From: Streptomyces alanosinicus
Lineage (GTDB): Bacteria > Actinomycetota > Actinomycetes > Streptomycetales > Streptomycetaceae
DNA: 64,000 nucleotides
Direction of reading: 5' to 3'
Assembly: GCF_014650595.1 (NCBI RefSeq)
Contig: NZ_BMVG01000001.1
Coordinates: forward strand, 868,001-932,000
Below the pieces are notes generated by a model that saw only the letters and a program-made list of their open reading frames with translations, did not search any database and was not told the origin of the DNA. Below, one piece after another: positions 44,397 to 53,405 of this stretch; position 1 is the stretch's first letter, and every line of letters starts with the position of its first letter. A program made the position numbers and the translations under genes.

Positions 44397-45027
44397 AATC
44401 GGGGCCCTTGACGCGGGTCCGCTTGATCTCGTAGAAGCCCGGCACCGAGGCGACGGCGACCGCGCCGTCCCACAGGCGGGCCGCCTCCTCGCCCTTGGGG
44501 GCGGGGGTGACGACCGGGCCGAAGAAGGCGATCTGCTCCCCATCGGGGCCGGGCAGCGCGACGACCGGGGTGCCGACGTCCTGGCCGACCTTGTCGATGC
44601 CCTCCTTGTGGGAGGCGCGCAGCTCGGCGTCGTAGGTGTCCTTCTCGCCGTACTCGATCAGGTCGGCGGGCAGGTCCGCGTCGGCGAGGGCGGCGGCGAT
44701 GCTCTCGCGGTTCACCCCGAGGCCCTCGTTGTGGATGCGGGTGCCGAGCGCGGTGTAGAGCCTGCCGACCACGTCGTCGCCGTGCAGCTGCTGGGCCGCG
44801 ATCACCACCCGGACCGGCCACCAGGTCTTGCCGCCGGGGCGCATGTTCTCGGCGTACTCCTCCGGCAGCTCGTCCAGCCGGTTCTCGTTGAGCACCGACA
44901 GGCTCATCACGTGCCAGCGGACCTCGATGTCTCGGACCTTCTCCACTTCCAGGACCCACCGGGAAGTCATCCAGGCCCAGGGGCACACCGGGTCGAACCA
45001 GAAGTCGACAGGGGTCTTCTCCGACAT
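44383..45027 (-). CDS. DsbA-like, mycothiol-dependent nitroreductase (Rv2466c-type) family protein
   Basis: A 214-residue thioredoxin-fold protein with an inserted helical domain. The active-site region is DFWFDPVCPWAWMTSRWVLEVE; the M. tuberculosis homologue has Cys-Pro-Trp-Cys, here the second Cys is Ala. VTPAPKGEEAARLWDGAVAVASVPGFYEIKR is the thioredoxin-fold C-terminus with its Thr-Pro. With a single cysteine it would use mycothiol as partner. GAGGAGAG precedes the ATG at 45027. It is divergent from pepN. Confidence 0.85.
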   Translation of the reverse strand: MSEKTPVDFWFDPVCPWAWMTSRWVLEVEKVRDIEVRWHVMSLSVLNENRLDELPEEYAENMRPGGKTWWPVRVVIAAQQLHGDDVVGRLYTALGTRIHNEGLGVNRESIAAALADADLPADLIEYGEKDTYDAELRASHKEGIDKVGQDVGTPVVALPGPDGEQIAFFGPVVTPAPKGEEAARLWDGAVAVASVPGFYEIKRTRVKGPDFSNL

Positions 45028-45181
45028 GTCTCTCCTCAAAGGGGACTCTTTTCCCGGACAACGCCCCTGCCCGCCCGGCCATTCCCTGGTGCCCGGTGTC
45101 AGGGGCGCATGGCAGGATCGGTCCTGTTCAGCCGCCATCGACGTCAGCCGTCGTCCACGCGACCACGAGGGAGTGCCGCAC

Positions 45182-47761
45182 GTGCCCGGTGAGAATCTGT
45201 CCCGCGACGAGGCCCGGGAGCGGGCCGCCCTGCTGTCCGTCGACGGGTACGACGTGTCCCTGGACCTCAGGTCTGCCGTCGGCGACGGGGACGGGGAGCC
45301 GCGCACGTTCCGCTCGGTGACCACGATCCGCTTCCGCTGCAGCGAGCCGGGGGCGGCCACCTTCGCCGATCTGATCGCGCCGAGCGTGACCTCCGTGTCG
45401 CTCAACGGCCGGGACCTGGACCCGGGCCAGGTCTTCGACGGCTCGCGGATCGCGCTGGAGGACCTGGCCGCGGAGAACGAGCTGGTGGTGGACGCGCAGT
45501 GCGCCTACTCACGCACCGGCGAGGGCATGCACCGCTTCGTCGACCCCGAGGACGGCGAGGTCTATCTCTACACGCAGTACGAGCCGGCCGACTCCCGGCG
45601 CGTCTTCGCCAACTTCGAGCAGCCGGACCTCAAGGCGCCCTACCGCTTCGAGGTGCGGGCGCCCGAGGGCTGGACGGTGTGGAGCAACGGGGCGGGCGAA
45701 CGGGCCGACAGCGTCTGGAGGTTCGCCGAGACCAAGCCGATCTCCACGTACATCACGTGCGTGGTCGCGGGCCCGTACCACTACGTCACCGACTCCTACA
45801 CCCGCACCTTCGAGGACGGGACGAAGCTGGAGATCCCGCTGGGCGCGCTGTGCCGCAAGGGGCTCGCCCCGCACTTCGACGCCGACGACGTCTTCCTGGT
45901 CACCAGGCAGGGCCTGGACTTCTTCCACGACCACTTCGACTACCCGTACCCGTTCGGCAAGTACGACCAGGCGTTCGTGCCCGAGTACAACCTGGGCGCG
46001 ATGGAGAACCCGGGCCTGGTGACCTTCCGCGAGGAGTACATCTTCCGCGGCAAGGTGACACAGGCGTCGTACGAGGCGCGGGCCAATGTCATCCTGCACG
46101 AGATGGCGCACATGTGGTTCGGCGACCTGGTCACCATGGAGTGGTGGGACGACCTGTGGCTGAAGGAGTCCTTCGCGGACTTCATGGGCACGTTCGCGAA
46201 CGTCGGCGCGACCCGTTTCAAGGACGCCTGGATCACCTTCGCCAACCGCCGCAAGGCCTGGGCGTACCGCGCGGACCAGCTGCCCTCCACGCACCCGGTC
46301 ACGGCCGACATCCGTGACCTGGAGGACGCCAAGCTGAACTTCGACGGCATCACGTACGCCAAGGGCGCCTCGGTGCTCAAGCAGCTGGTGGCGTACGTCG
46401 GCCAGGACGCGTTCCTGGAGGGTGCCCGCCGCTACTTCAAGCGGCACGCGTACGGCAACACCCGCCTCGGCGACCTGCTGTCGGTGCTCGGCGAGACCAG
46501 CGGCCGGGACATGTCGGCGTGGGCGCGTGCCTGGCTGCAGACGGCCGGGGTCAACTCGCTGACCCCGCAGGTGCTGCTGGACCCGTCGGGCCGGGTGGCC
46601 GAGCTGGCGGTGGTGCAGGAGGCCCCCGAGTCACACCCCGAGGAGCGCCCGCACCGGGTCGCCGTGGGCCTGTACCGGCGTACGCCCGAGGGCACGCTCG
46701 CGCGGTACGCGCGCGTGGAGACGGACGTCGACGGTCCGCGTACGGTCGTGGCGGAGCTGGCCGGGGCCGAGGCCCCGGAGCTGGTGCTGGTCAACGACGA
46801 CGACCTGACGTACTGCAAGATCCGCTTCGACGACACCTCGCTGGCCGCCCTGCGCGAGCACCTGGGCGCGCTGACCGACCCGCTGGCCCGTGCCCTGTGC
46901 TGGTCGGCGCTGTGGAACATGACGCGGGACGCGCTGCTGCCGGCGCGGGACTTCATCGCCCTGGTGCTGCGGTTCGGGGGCCGGGAGTCCGACATCGGGG
47001 TGCTGCAGATGCTGCACGCGTGGGCGAACTCGGCGCTGGTGCACTACGCGGCGCCCGGGTGGCGGGCGGCCGGCGGTGAGCTGTTGGCCGAGGGCGCGCT
47101 GCGGGAGCTGCGGGCGGCCGAGCCGGGCAGCGAGCACCAGCTGGCCTGGGCCCGGTTCTTCGCGACGGTCGCCGTCGCGGAGCCGGATCTGAAGCTGCTG
47201 ACGGAGCTGCTGGACGGCACCTCGACGATCGACGGCCTGGAGATGGACCAGGAGCTGCGCTGGGCGTTCCTGGAGCCGCTCGCGGCGCACGGCGCGGCCG
47301 GCGAGTCCGTCCTGGCGGCGGAGCTGGCCCGCGACGACACGGCGTCCGGCAAGCGGCACCAGGTCCGGTGTCTGGCGGCCCGTCCGTCGGCGGCGGTCAA
47401 GGCGCAGGCGTGGGCGCAGGTGGTGGAGTCCGACGCGCTGTCGAACGCGCTGGTGGAGGCCACGATCGCGGGCTTCGACCAGCCCGCGCAGCGGGAGTTG
47501 ACCGCGCCGTACGCCGAGAAGTACTTCGCGGCGATCGAGCGGGTGTGGCGGGAGCGGTCGATCCAGATCGGCATGGACGTCGTACAGGGCCTGTTCCCGG
47601 CGCTGCAGGACCGCCCGGAGACGCTGGCGGCGACGGACGCGTGGCTTACGGAGCACCGGGACGCCCCGCCGGCGCTGCGCCGGCTGGTGCTGGAGGCGCG
47701 GGACGACCTGGCGCGGGCGCTGAACGCGCAGGCGTGCGACGCGACGGCGACCGCCGGCTGA
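45182..47761 (+). CDS. pepN: Aminopeptidase N (M1 family), copy 1
   Basis: An 859-residue zinc metallopeptidase that removes N-terminal residues from peptides. GAMENPGLV is the exopeptidase motif and HEMAHMWFGDLVTMEWWDDLWLKESFADF contains HExxH plus the third-ligand Glu; the later TYAKGASVLKQL is conserved. An ERAP1-like C-terminal domain follows. The GTG at 45182 (VPGENLSRDEARER) has GAGGGAG eight bases upstream. A homologue lies on the other strand at 58387. Confidence 0.94.
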   Translation: MPGENLSRDEARERAALLSVDGYDVSLDLRSAVGDGDGEPRTFRSVTTIRFRCSEPGAATFADLIAPSVTSVSLNGRDLDPGQVFDGSRIALEDLAAENELVVDAQCAYSRTGEGMHRFVDPEDGEVYLYTQYEPADSRRVFANFEQPDLKAPYRFEVRAPEGWTVWSNGAGERADSVWRFAETKPISTYITCVVAGPYHYVTDSYTRTFEDGTKLEIPLGALCRKGLAPHFDADDVFLVTRQGLDFFHDHFDYPYPFGKYDQAFVPEYNLGAMENPGLVTFREEYIFRGKVTQASYEARANVILHEMAHMWFGDLVTMEWWDDLWLKESFADFMGTFANVGATRFKDAWITFANRRKAWAYRADQLPSTHPVTADIRDLEDAKLNFDGITYAKGASVLKQLVAYVGQDAFLEGARRYFKRHAYGNTRLGDLLSVLGETSGRDMSAWARAWLQTAGVNSLTPQVLLDPSGRVAELAVVQEAPESHPEERPHRVAVGLYRRTPEGTLARYARVETDVDGPRTVVAELAGAEAPELVLVNDDDLTYCKIRFDDTSLAALREHLGALTDPLARALCWSALWNMTRDALLPARDFIALVLRFGGRESDIGVLQMLHAWANSALVHYAAPGWRAAGGELLAEGALRELRAAEPGSEHQLAWARFFATVAVAEPDLKLLTELLDGTSTIDGLEMDQELRWAFLEPLAAHGAAGESVLAAELARDDTASGKRHQVRCLAARPSAAVKAQAWAQVVESDALSNALVEATIAGFDQPAQRELTAPYAEKYFAAIERVWRERSIQIGMDVVQGLFPALQDRPETLAATDAWLTEHRDAPPALRRLVLEARDDLARALNAQACDATATAG

Positions 47762-47842
47762 GACCGGCACCGGCAACGCGTGAGCATTGGCCTGAGCTTG
47801 GGCCGCCGGTGACCGTTACGGAATTCGTTCCATCGGAACCGT

Positions 47843-47876
47843 AACCCCTGGTCCGCACCCGATCGGACCAGGGGTT
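47843..47876 (+). terminator. Terminator after pepN copy 1
   Basis: AACCCCTGGTCCG (47843-47855) pairs with CGGACCAGGGGTT (47864-47876), followed by a short T run. The rest of 47762-47990 shows no gene. Confidence 0.85.
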
Positions 47877-47990
47877 TCCCGTCCCTAGTCGGCATCCGAA
47901 CACTTGACCTTTAGTCCCACCTTGTCCGCATTCTTCGACGGCCGTGTAACAGCGGTTAAAGGGGGGTCCGGACGTGGGAATCCCGACGCC

Positions 47991-49028
47991 ATGACGCACA
48001 ACACCCCGCTCTCCCCCCGCCCCCTGCGCCACCTCTCCGAGGCCCACCGCCGCGTCCTGACGACGGCCCAGCTCCGCGCCCACGGCGTGGCGACGGCCGA
48101 GCTGGCCGAGCAGTGCCGGCCCGACGGCCCCTGGCAGCACCTGCTGCCGGGCGTGGTCCTGCTGCACCCCGGCCCGCCGACGAGCGAGGAGCGTCTGCAC
48201 GGAGCGCTGCTGTACGCGGCCCGCGAGTCGACGCCGGGCGTCCCGGCCCAGCCGACCGCCGAGGAACCGCACCGCCCGGTCTACGCCGAGGCCGTGATCA
48301 CGGGCCTGGCCGCCCTGACCCTGTACGGCTTCTCGGCCACCCCACCGCTGCTCTCCCTGGACCACGTCGACGTCCTGGTCCCCCGCTCGCGCCGGCTGCG
48401 CTCCTCGGGGTACGTCCGCGTCCTGCGCACTCCGGCCCTGCCCAAGCCGCGCGCGGTGACGGGCCTGCCGGTGGCGCCGGTGCCGCGGGCCCTCGCGGAC
48501 GCGGTGGCGGAACTGACGGACGCGCAGGCGGTGCGCCGGCTGCTGACCGAGGCGGTGCGCGGCGGCCACTGCGAACCGGCCGCCGTGGTGCGGGAGTTGA
48601 CCCACGCCAAGCTGCTGAACCGGCCCCATGTGGTGGACGCGGTGGACGCGCTCCTGGCGGAGGGCCGCGCGATCGCCGAGGACCGGCTGTACCGGATGGT
48701 CGGCCAGTACGGCCTGCCCGACCCGGTCTGGAACGTCGACCTGCGCCTGCCCGGCGGCCCGCACCTCGGCGGCCTGGACGCGTACTGGCCCGACCAGGCG
48801 GTCGCGGTGGAACTGGACACCCGCGCGCCCCGCGGGGACGAGGACGCCCTGTGGTCGGAGTACGCCCGCAAGCGCGAGCACCTGGAGCGGCTGGGGATCA
48901 CGGTCGTGTACATCACCCCGAAGAAGCTCAGGGACGCGATGGAACAGCAGGCGACGGTGATCCGCACGGCTCTGATGGCGTCCGTCGACCGCGACCCGGC
49001 CGCCTATGTCGTGGTGCTTCCCCGGTAG
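47991..49028 (+). CDS. AbiEi/DUF559-like protein
   Basis: A 345-residue protein. The N-terminal part (SEAHRRVLTTAQLRAHGVATAELAEQCRPDGPWQHLLPGVVLLHPG) resembles the winged-helix AbiEi antitoxin domain; the C-terminal part (GGLDAYWPDQAVAVELDTRAPRGDEDALWSEYARKREHLERLGITVVYITPKKL) has the shape of a PD-(D/E)xK nuclease-like domain of the DUF559 kind (Asp, then VELD, then an Arg/Lys helix). No AbiEii-like toxin gene is adjacent. The start at 47991 is the first ATG giving family-like sequence. Function is unknown. Confidence 0.65.
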   Translation: MTHNTPLSPRPLRHLSEAHRRVLTTAQLRAHGVATAELAEQCRPDGPWQHLLPGVVLLHPGPPTSEERLHGALLYAARESTPGVPAQPTAEEPHRPVYAEAVITGLAALTLYGFSATPPLLSLDHVDVLVPRSRRLRSSGYVRVLRTPALPKPRAVTGLPVAPVPRALADAVAELTDAQAVRRLLTEAVRGGHCEPAAVVRELTHAKLLNRPHVVDAVDALLAEGRAIAEDRLYRMVGQYGLPDPVWNVDLRLPGGPHLGGLDAYWPDQAVAVELDTRAPRGDEDALWSEYARKREHLERLGITVVYITPKKLRDAMEQQATVIRTALMASVDRDPAAYVVVLPR

Positions 49029-49078
49029 TGACGGACCGGGAGGCATCAAGGGGGCGAGGGGGAGCCCTCAGGAGGGGA

Positions 49079-49117
49079 GAGGAGGGGCCACCGGACCGAT
49101 TCCGGCGGCCCCTCCTC
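49079..49117. terminator. Terminator after the AbiEi-like gene
   Basis: GAGGAGGGGCC (49079-49089) pairs with GGCCCCTCCTC (49107-49117), with further pairing inside. Confidence 0.75.
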
Positions 49118-49120
49118 GTC

Positions 49121-49183
49121 GTGGTCGACCACCGCGTCGTCGACCACCGCGTCGTCGACCACCGCGTCGCCGTCGGCCACCGC
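49121..49183. repeat. 15-bp tandem repeats (about four units)
   Basis: GTGGTCGACCACCGC at 49121, GTCGTCGACCACCGC at 49136 and 49151, and an 18-bp variant at 49166, in the spacer before the hydrolase gene. Confidence 0.85.
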
Positions 49184-49249
49184 GGAGAGTTCACCCGGAC
49201 GGCGGAACCCGAAAGGCGGCAGCCGATCGGGGCACGGTAGACGAGAGGT

Positions 49250-50059
49250 ATGCGACATTCCCGGATAGTGGCGTGTTCGTCCTCGCTCCTGCTCGCCACG
49301 GCCTGTCTCTCCGCCGCCCCCACGACCGTGGAAGGCGCGCCCCTGACCGCGGCCATGCGCTACGTGGCCCTCGGCGACTCCTACTCCGCGGGGGTCGGCG
49401 CCGGTGACTACCTCCCCGGCCGCACGGCCTGCAAGCGCAGCAGCCGGGCGTACCCCGTGCTGTGGGCCGAGGCCCACGGGGCGAGCTCCTTCGCGTTCCC
49501 CGCGTGCAACGGCGCGCAGGCCGACGACGTCCGCTCCGGCCAGCTCGGCCCGCTCGGCCCCCGGACCCGGCTGGTCACCCTCACCGTCGGCGGCAGCGAC
49601 TCCGGCTTCGCCTCCGTCATGGCGACCTGCGCCCTCGGCGGCACCTCGCTGTGCCTGTCCGCCGTGGACCGCGCCCGCTCGACCGTCGACAGGTCCCTCG
49701 TGCACGCTCTGGACCGGCTCTACTCGGCGATCAGGGACCGGGCTCCGGCGGCCCGTGTCGTGGTGCTCGGCTATCCGCGCTTCTATCACCTCAGCGGCGG
49801 CTGCCAGGTCGGCCTGCAGGACCGGGCCCGCGCCGCCGTCAACGACGGCGTGGACCACCTCGACACCGTGATCGCCCGGCTCGCCGCGGCCCACGGATTC
49901 ACCTTCGCCGACGTCAGGCCCGCCTTCGCCGGCCATGAGATCTGCTCCCGCAGCCCCTGGATGCGCGGTGTCGACATACCGATCGTCACCGAGTCGTACC
50001 ACCCGACCGCGCCCGGGCAGGCCCATGGCTATCTGGCGGCTCTCGACCGGGTCACCTGA
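49250..50059 (+). CDS. Secreted SGNH/GDSL hydrolase
   Basis: A 269-residue extracellular lipase/esterase. A signal peptide (HSRIVACSSSLLLATACLSAAP) is followed by the block I serine motif YVALGDSYSAGVGAG, block III-like TLTVGGSDSGF (Gly and the Asn-equivalent position), and the catalytic Asp-His region SYHPTAPGQAHGY. Cysteine pairs in the mature protein fit disulfides. It resembles the small secreted Streptomyces SGNH lipases with a Ser-His dyad or triad. AGAGG lies very near the ATG at 49250, so a start a few codons later is possible. Confidence 0.9.
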   Translation: MRHSRIVACSSSLLLATACLSAAPTTVEGAPLTAAMRYVALGDSYSAGVGAGDYLPGRTACKRSSRAYPVLWAEAHGASSFAFPACNGAQADDVRSGQLGPLGPRTRLVTLTVGGSDSGFASVMATCALGGTSLCLSAVDRARSTVDRSLVHALDRLYSAIRDRAPAARVVVLGYPRFYHLSGGCQVGLQDRARAAVNDGVDHLDTVIARLAAAHGFTFADVRPAFAGHEICSRSPWMRGVDIPIVTESYHPTAPGQAHGYLAALDRVT

Positions 50060-50091
50060 AACCGGGCCGCCCGAAACGGGAGCGGTGCCCG

Positions 50092-50285
50092 CTAGTGCCC
50101 CGGCAGGCAACGTTTGCCCGTGAAGGAGCGGCGTCCGGTGCGTGCTCTGGGGGTCCCCCCGGCCGGAGGCTGGGGGAGTGCCGGCCGGAAGTCCCCGTAC
50201 TGGGCGTACGTGGGCTTTCGGCCGGTGCGGCGAGAGGGCGTGCCGGGCGTCGCGACGGGGCGAACGTTGCCTGCCGGGGCACTAG
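50092..50285. mobile_element. 186-bp MITE with 24-bp terminal inverted repeats and CTAG duplications
   Basis: TGCCCCGGCAGGCAACGTT opens the element at 50096, and its inverse closes it at 50281; over 24 bases the ends differ at one position. CTAG flanks both sides (50092-50095, 50282-50285), consistent with the 4-bp target duplication of IS5-group elements. There is no transposase inside, so it would move in trans. It carries copy 3 of the short palindromic repeat and fills the gap between the SGNH hydrolase and glycosyltransferase genes. Confidence 0.8.
50149..50178. repeat. Short palindromic repeat, copy 3 (inside the MITE)
   Basis: GGGGGTCCCCCCGGCCGGAG... to GGGGGAG, a shortened version of copy 1 without the GAGCGAAGCC core. 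Confidence 0.65.
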
Positions 50286-51499
50286 AGCGGGTCCGGCAGG
50301 GACGGCGCGGGGGCGGCCTCCGCGTGCAGCCGGTCCAGCAGCGCCGCGTAGGCCGCGATCATCCGGGTGCGGCTGAAGCGCTCACGGGCGGCCTCCAGGT
50401 CCGGGGCCAGGTCCGCGCGCCCGGCGACGGCCGCGGACCAGGTCAGGGCGATCGCGGCCGGGTCCGGCGGGGTGACGAAGCCCAGCCCGGTGACGATGGC
50501 CGCGCTGTCGCCGACATCGGTGGTCACCGGAACCGCGCCGCACATCATGCCCTCGATCAGACACAGCGGCGCCGCCTCCCCGGAGACGGAGGTCAGGGCG
50601 ACGACATCGGCGGCTGCGTACACGGCCGGCATGTCGTGCCGTACGCCGAGCAGACGCACCCGGTCGGCGAGGGCCGGCGCGTCCGCGAAGGCGTCGGCGA
50701 GGTCCGCGCGCAGCCCGGGGTTGCCCGGGGTCATACCGGCCCCGCACATCACCAGGTGCCCACCGCCCTCACGGGCGAGCCAGACGCGGGCCGCGCGCAG
50801 CAGCAGGGGGACGTTCTTCATCGCGGCGTACCGGGCCGCGAAGACGACGACGGGTGCCCGGTCGGCGATCCGGAGCGAGGTGCGCAGGGCGAGCCGGGCG
50901 GCCGGGTCGGGGCGGAAGCGGAGCAGGTCGACGCCGTTGGGGATGACGTGCAGCAGCCCGGCCGGGATGCCGGCGGCCTCGTAGGCGGCCCGGGTGGACT
51001 CGGCGCAGCACACGCATGCGGCCACCGTGCCGTCGGCGATGGCGGCCTTCAGCTCGTCCAGGGCGGGGCCCTGGTTCTCCGGGTCGGAGCGGTGCAGGGC
51101 GACGACGACCGGGCGGCGGGGCAGACCGGCCTGGTTCAGCAGGGCCAGCGGCTGCTCCTTCAGGGAGAGGATCACATCGGCCCCGGCCATCGCCCGCGCG
51201 GTTTCGGCCAGCTCGGGCCCGCTGAAAGCATTCGCCGCGAGCGCCCCGTCCACCAGGCCGGCGCTGCGGCCGAGCGAGGTGACGCCGATGCCGGCGGCGG
51301 TCAGCTCCCGGTAGCAGTGGTCGTCCTCCATGCGCTGCCGGGTGGCCTCGCGGAGAACCTCGCCATGGATGCTGAGTACCTGGTGGGACTGGCCGCCCTC
51401 GGCCAGTCCCCGTACGACGTCACTGTGCACGATCCGGGCTCCGCCGGAGAAGAAGCCCTCGTAGACCGACAGCACACGCAGTCCGTGCGAAGCGCGCAC
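50282..51499 (-). CDS. GT4-family glycosyltransferase
   Basis: A 405-residue GT-B enzyme. The N-terminal domain begins VLSVYEGFFSGGARIVHSDVVRGLAEGG (donor-fold glycine loop); VIPNGVDLLRF, VVVFAARYAAMKNVPLLLRA and the C-terminal VALTSVSGEAAPLCLIEGMMCGAVPVTTDVG, with its E-x7-E motif, are GT4 marks. It would transfer an activated sugar to an acceptor that cannot be named. The start is GTG 51499. The stop codon TAG is part of the CTAG duplication at the edge of the MITE, so the original C-terminus may have been longer. Confidence 0.88.
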   Translation of the reverse strand: MRASHGLRVLSVYEGFFSGGARIVHSDVVRGLAEGGQSHQVLSIHGEVLREATRQRMEDDHCYRELTAAGIGVTSLGRSAGLVDGALAANAFSGPELAETARAMAGADVILSLKEQPLALLNQAGLPRRPVVVALHRSDPENQGPALDELKAAIADGTVAACVCCAESTRAAYEAAGIPAGLLHVIPNGVDLLRFRPDPAARLALRTSLRIADRAPVVVFAARYAAMKNVPLLLRAARVWLAREGGGHLVMCGAGMTPGNPGLRADLADAFADAPALADRVRLLGVRHDMPAVYAAADVVALTSVSGEAAPLCLIEGMMCGAVPVTTDVGDSAAIVTGLGFVTPPDPAAIALTWSAAVAGRADLAPDLEAARERFSRTRMIAAYAALLDRLHAEAAPAPSLPDPL

Positions 51500-51623
51500 A
51501 CGACCACCCGCCTTGCATAAATGATCGAGAAGATCGAGCCATCCCCGTGAACAGCGGGTTAGCCGATATGAGGCGGTACGGACATTGCGTACGGGTTAAC
51601 ACGAAACGACGTGAATGCTACGC

Positions 51624-53405
51624 TCAGCCCTTCTTCAGTACCAGCTCCGTGTTCCGGTCCGCCGCGGCGCCGCCGAGGGTCGTGCTGGCGCCCGGGGCGT
51701 TGTAGGCCAGCTCACGGTAGAGCGCGGAGAGGCCGGTCTGGGAGAGGTCGGCGAAGTCGGTGCGGTGCGGGGCGGCGGACTCGATCAGCGTGGTGAACAC
51801 GGAGATCGTGCCGTCCTTGTTGTCCACCAGCTCGACGATGCGGGCGAGGTGGGGGTAGTCGATGTGGGAGGCGGTGGAGATCTCCCAGAAGGAGCGGGCG
51901 CCCGAGCCCTTGTGCGGGGTGATGACGTTCTTGTGGACGTGCCCGTTCACCCAGGCCAGCACATTGGCGTGGGCGCCCAGCACGGAGAGCACCTCGGCGC
52001 CGCCGTGCCGCTTCTCGCCGGGCCGGGCCGGGTCGGGCCGGGTGTTGTCCATCGACGTGCTGGTGTGGTGGCTGAAGACGACGGCGTAGGAGTCCTTGTT
52101 GTCCTTCAGCGTCTTGTCCAGCCACATCAGCTGGGCGGTGCCGAGGGAGCCCTGGGGGAGGCCGCCGGCGTCGGTGGTGTCGAGGCTGATGCCGATGACG
52201 TCGTCGGAGATGCGGAAGGCGTAGTACTGGGTGCCGGCGGAGAGGTTCGCCGAGGAGTAGCCGTGCCCGACCGGGCCGAGGCCCTGGTGGGCGGGGTCCA
52301 GATGGGCCTTGAGGTAGTCGGCCGGGGTGTAGGGGGCACGCTTCTCGTCGGCCGTGACCGAGCGCATCGAGCGGGCGTGGGCCTTGAGGAAGTCCCGGTA
52401 GTGGGCACCCTTGGGGTCGTTGACGCCCTTGATGGCGTCCCCCAGCTTCATGGCGTCCCGCGCGGACACGTCCATCAGCTTCTTGCCGGAGACGGCCGCC
52501 TCGGCGAGGTACGGGTCGCCGTGGGAGCCGAAGCAGCCGAGCGGGAGGGCGTCGTGGTTGCCCACGGTGGAGTACCAGGGCAGCTTCAGGCCGGGGCTCT
52601 GCACCTCGCGGATCGCGGCGGCCAGGAAGCCCTTCAGGTGCGGGAAGCCGAGCGCCTTGTCGTTGTCGCGCAGGGCGGCGTCGGGCTGCCAGTACAGCTT
52701 CATCCCGCTGTTCTGCACGCCCTCGTAGTGCCTGGGGTCACCGGAGTTGGGGCTGATGCGGCCACCGCTCATCACCTTCATGAACCACTCCAGCTCGGAG
52801 TGGGCGTTGTTGTCGGTGTTGTCCCCGGTGGTCATCACGAAGTGCAGCGGGGCGCCGGTGGCGGGGGCGCCCTTGAGCGTGTTGACCCGCTCGACGAGCG
52901 AGATGGCGCCCTGCACGGTGAGCGCCTCGTGCGGGCGCCAGGAGTGCACGCCGTTGGAGCGCAGGTACTCCAGCCGCAGCGGGTGCTGCACGTCCTGCAG
53001 ATGCAGGTCGGTGAACTGCACGAAGGCGGCGAGGGCGGTACGGCGGCCCGCCCGGCCGGACTTGGGTGCGGCCAGCTCGCCGCGTACGACCCGCTGCCAG
53101 CCGGCACCGTCGCCGAGCCGGCGGTAGCCGGAGCCGGCGCGCGGCGTGGCGACGGAGGCGAGGGTGGTGCCCTTGGTGTAGGGGGCGAGCGGGGTCGCCT
53201 CGGCGGCCTGCCCGGAGCGGGCGGCGGGGGCGACGGGGGCCCCGGCCCCGTCGGCCGGTTCCGGCGACGTGGTGGCGGCCTCGCTGTCCGTGGGGCGCAG
53301 GGCGTAGCCGACGCCCGCGGAGAGCGTGACAGCTCCGGCGGCGGCGAGGACGGTACGGCGGTTGACCCCCAGAGCGGAGGTGGCGACAGAGCGTATGCGC
53401 GGCAT
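51624..53405 (-). CDS. Secreted metallophosphoesterase (TIGR03767-like)
   Basis: A 593-residue exported phosphoesterase. The N-terminus is a twin-arginine signal (GVNRRTVLAAAGAVTLSAGVGYA). The calcineurin-like fold shows VQFTDLHLQD, MTTGDNTDNN, STVGNHDALPLG, FSHHTSTS and VNGHVHKN, that is, DxH, GDN, GNHD, and the final GHxH metal-ligand blocks. I associate this arrangement with the TIGR03767 family from memory. The ATG at 53405 follows GGAG by eight bases. It is probably folded and loaded with metal before Tat export. No substrate is evident. Confidence 0.88.
   Translation of the reverse strand: MPRIRSVATSALGVNRRTVLAAAGAVTLSAGVGYALRPTDSEAATTSPEPADGAGAPVAPAARSGQAAEATPLAPYTKGTTLASVATPRAGSGYRRLGDGAGWQRVVRGELAAPKSGRAGRRTALAAFVQFTDLHLQDVQHPLRLEYLRSNGVHSWRPHEALTVQGAISLVERVNTLKGAPATGAPLHFVMTTGDNTDNNAHSELEWFMKVMSGGRISPNSGDPRHYEGVQNSGMKLYWQPDAALRDNDKALGFPHLKGFLAAAIREVQSPGLKLPWYSTVGNHDALPLGCFGSHGDPYLAEAAVSGKKLMDVSARDAMKLGDAIKGVNDPKGAHYRDFLKAHARSMRSVTADEKRAPYTPADYLKAHLDPAHQGLGPVGHGYSSANLSAGTQYYAFRISDDVIGISLDTTDAGGLPQGSLGTAQLMWLDKTLKDNKDSYAVVFSHHTSTSMDNTRPDPARPGEKRHGGAEVLSVLGAHANVLAWVNGHVHKNVITPHKGSGARSFWEISTASHIDYPHLARIVELVDNKDGTISVFTTLIESAAPHRTDFADLSQTGLSALYRELAYNAPGASTTLGGAAADRNTELVLKKG

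Noticed and set aside
42944..44543. Long open frames on both strands over the kinase fragments
   Set aside because: Only parts of each frame carry FGGY motifs; the remainder is antisense to the other fragment, so intact kinases are not encoded.
49046..50110. A minus-strand frame with a DDAVVDDAVVDD repeat
   Set aside because: The apparent protein repeat is the 15-bp tandem array read through; the plus-strand SGNH hydrolase is the real gene.
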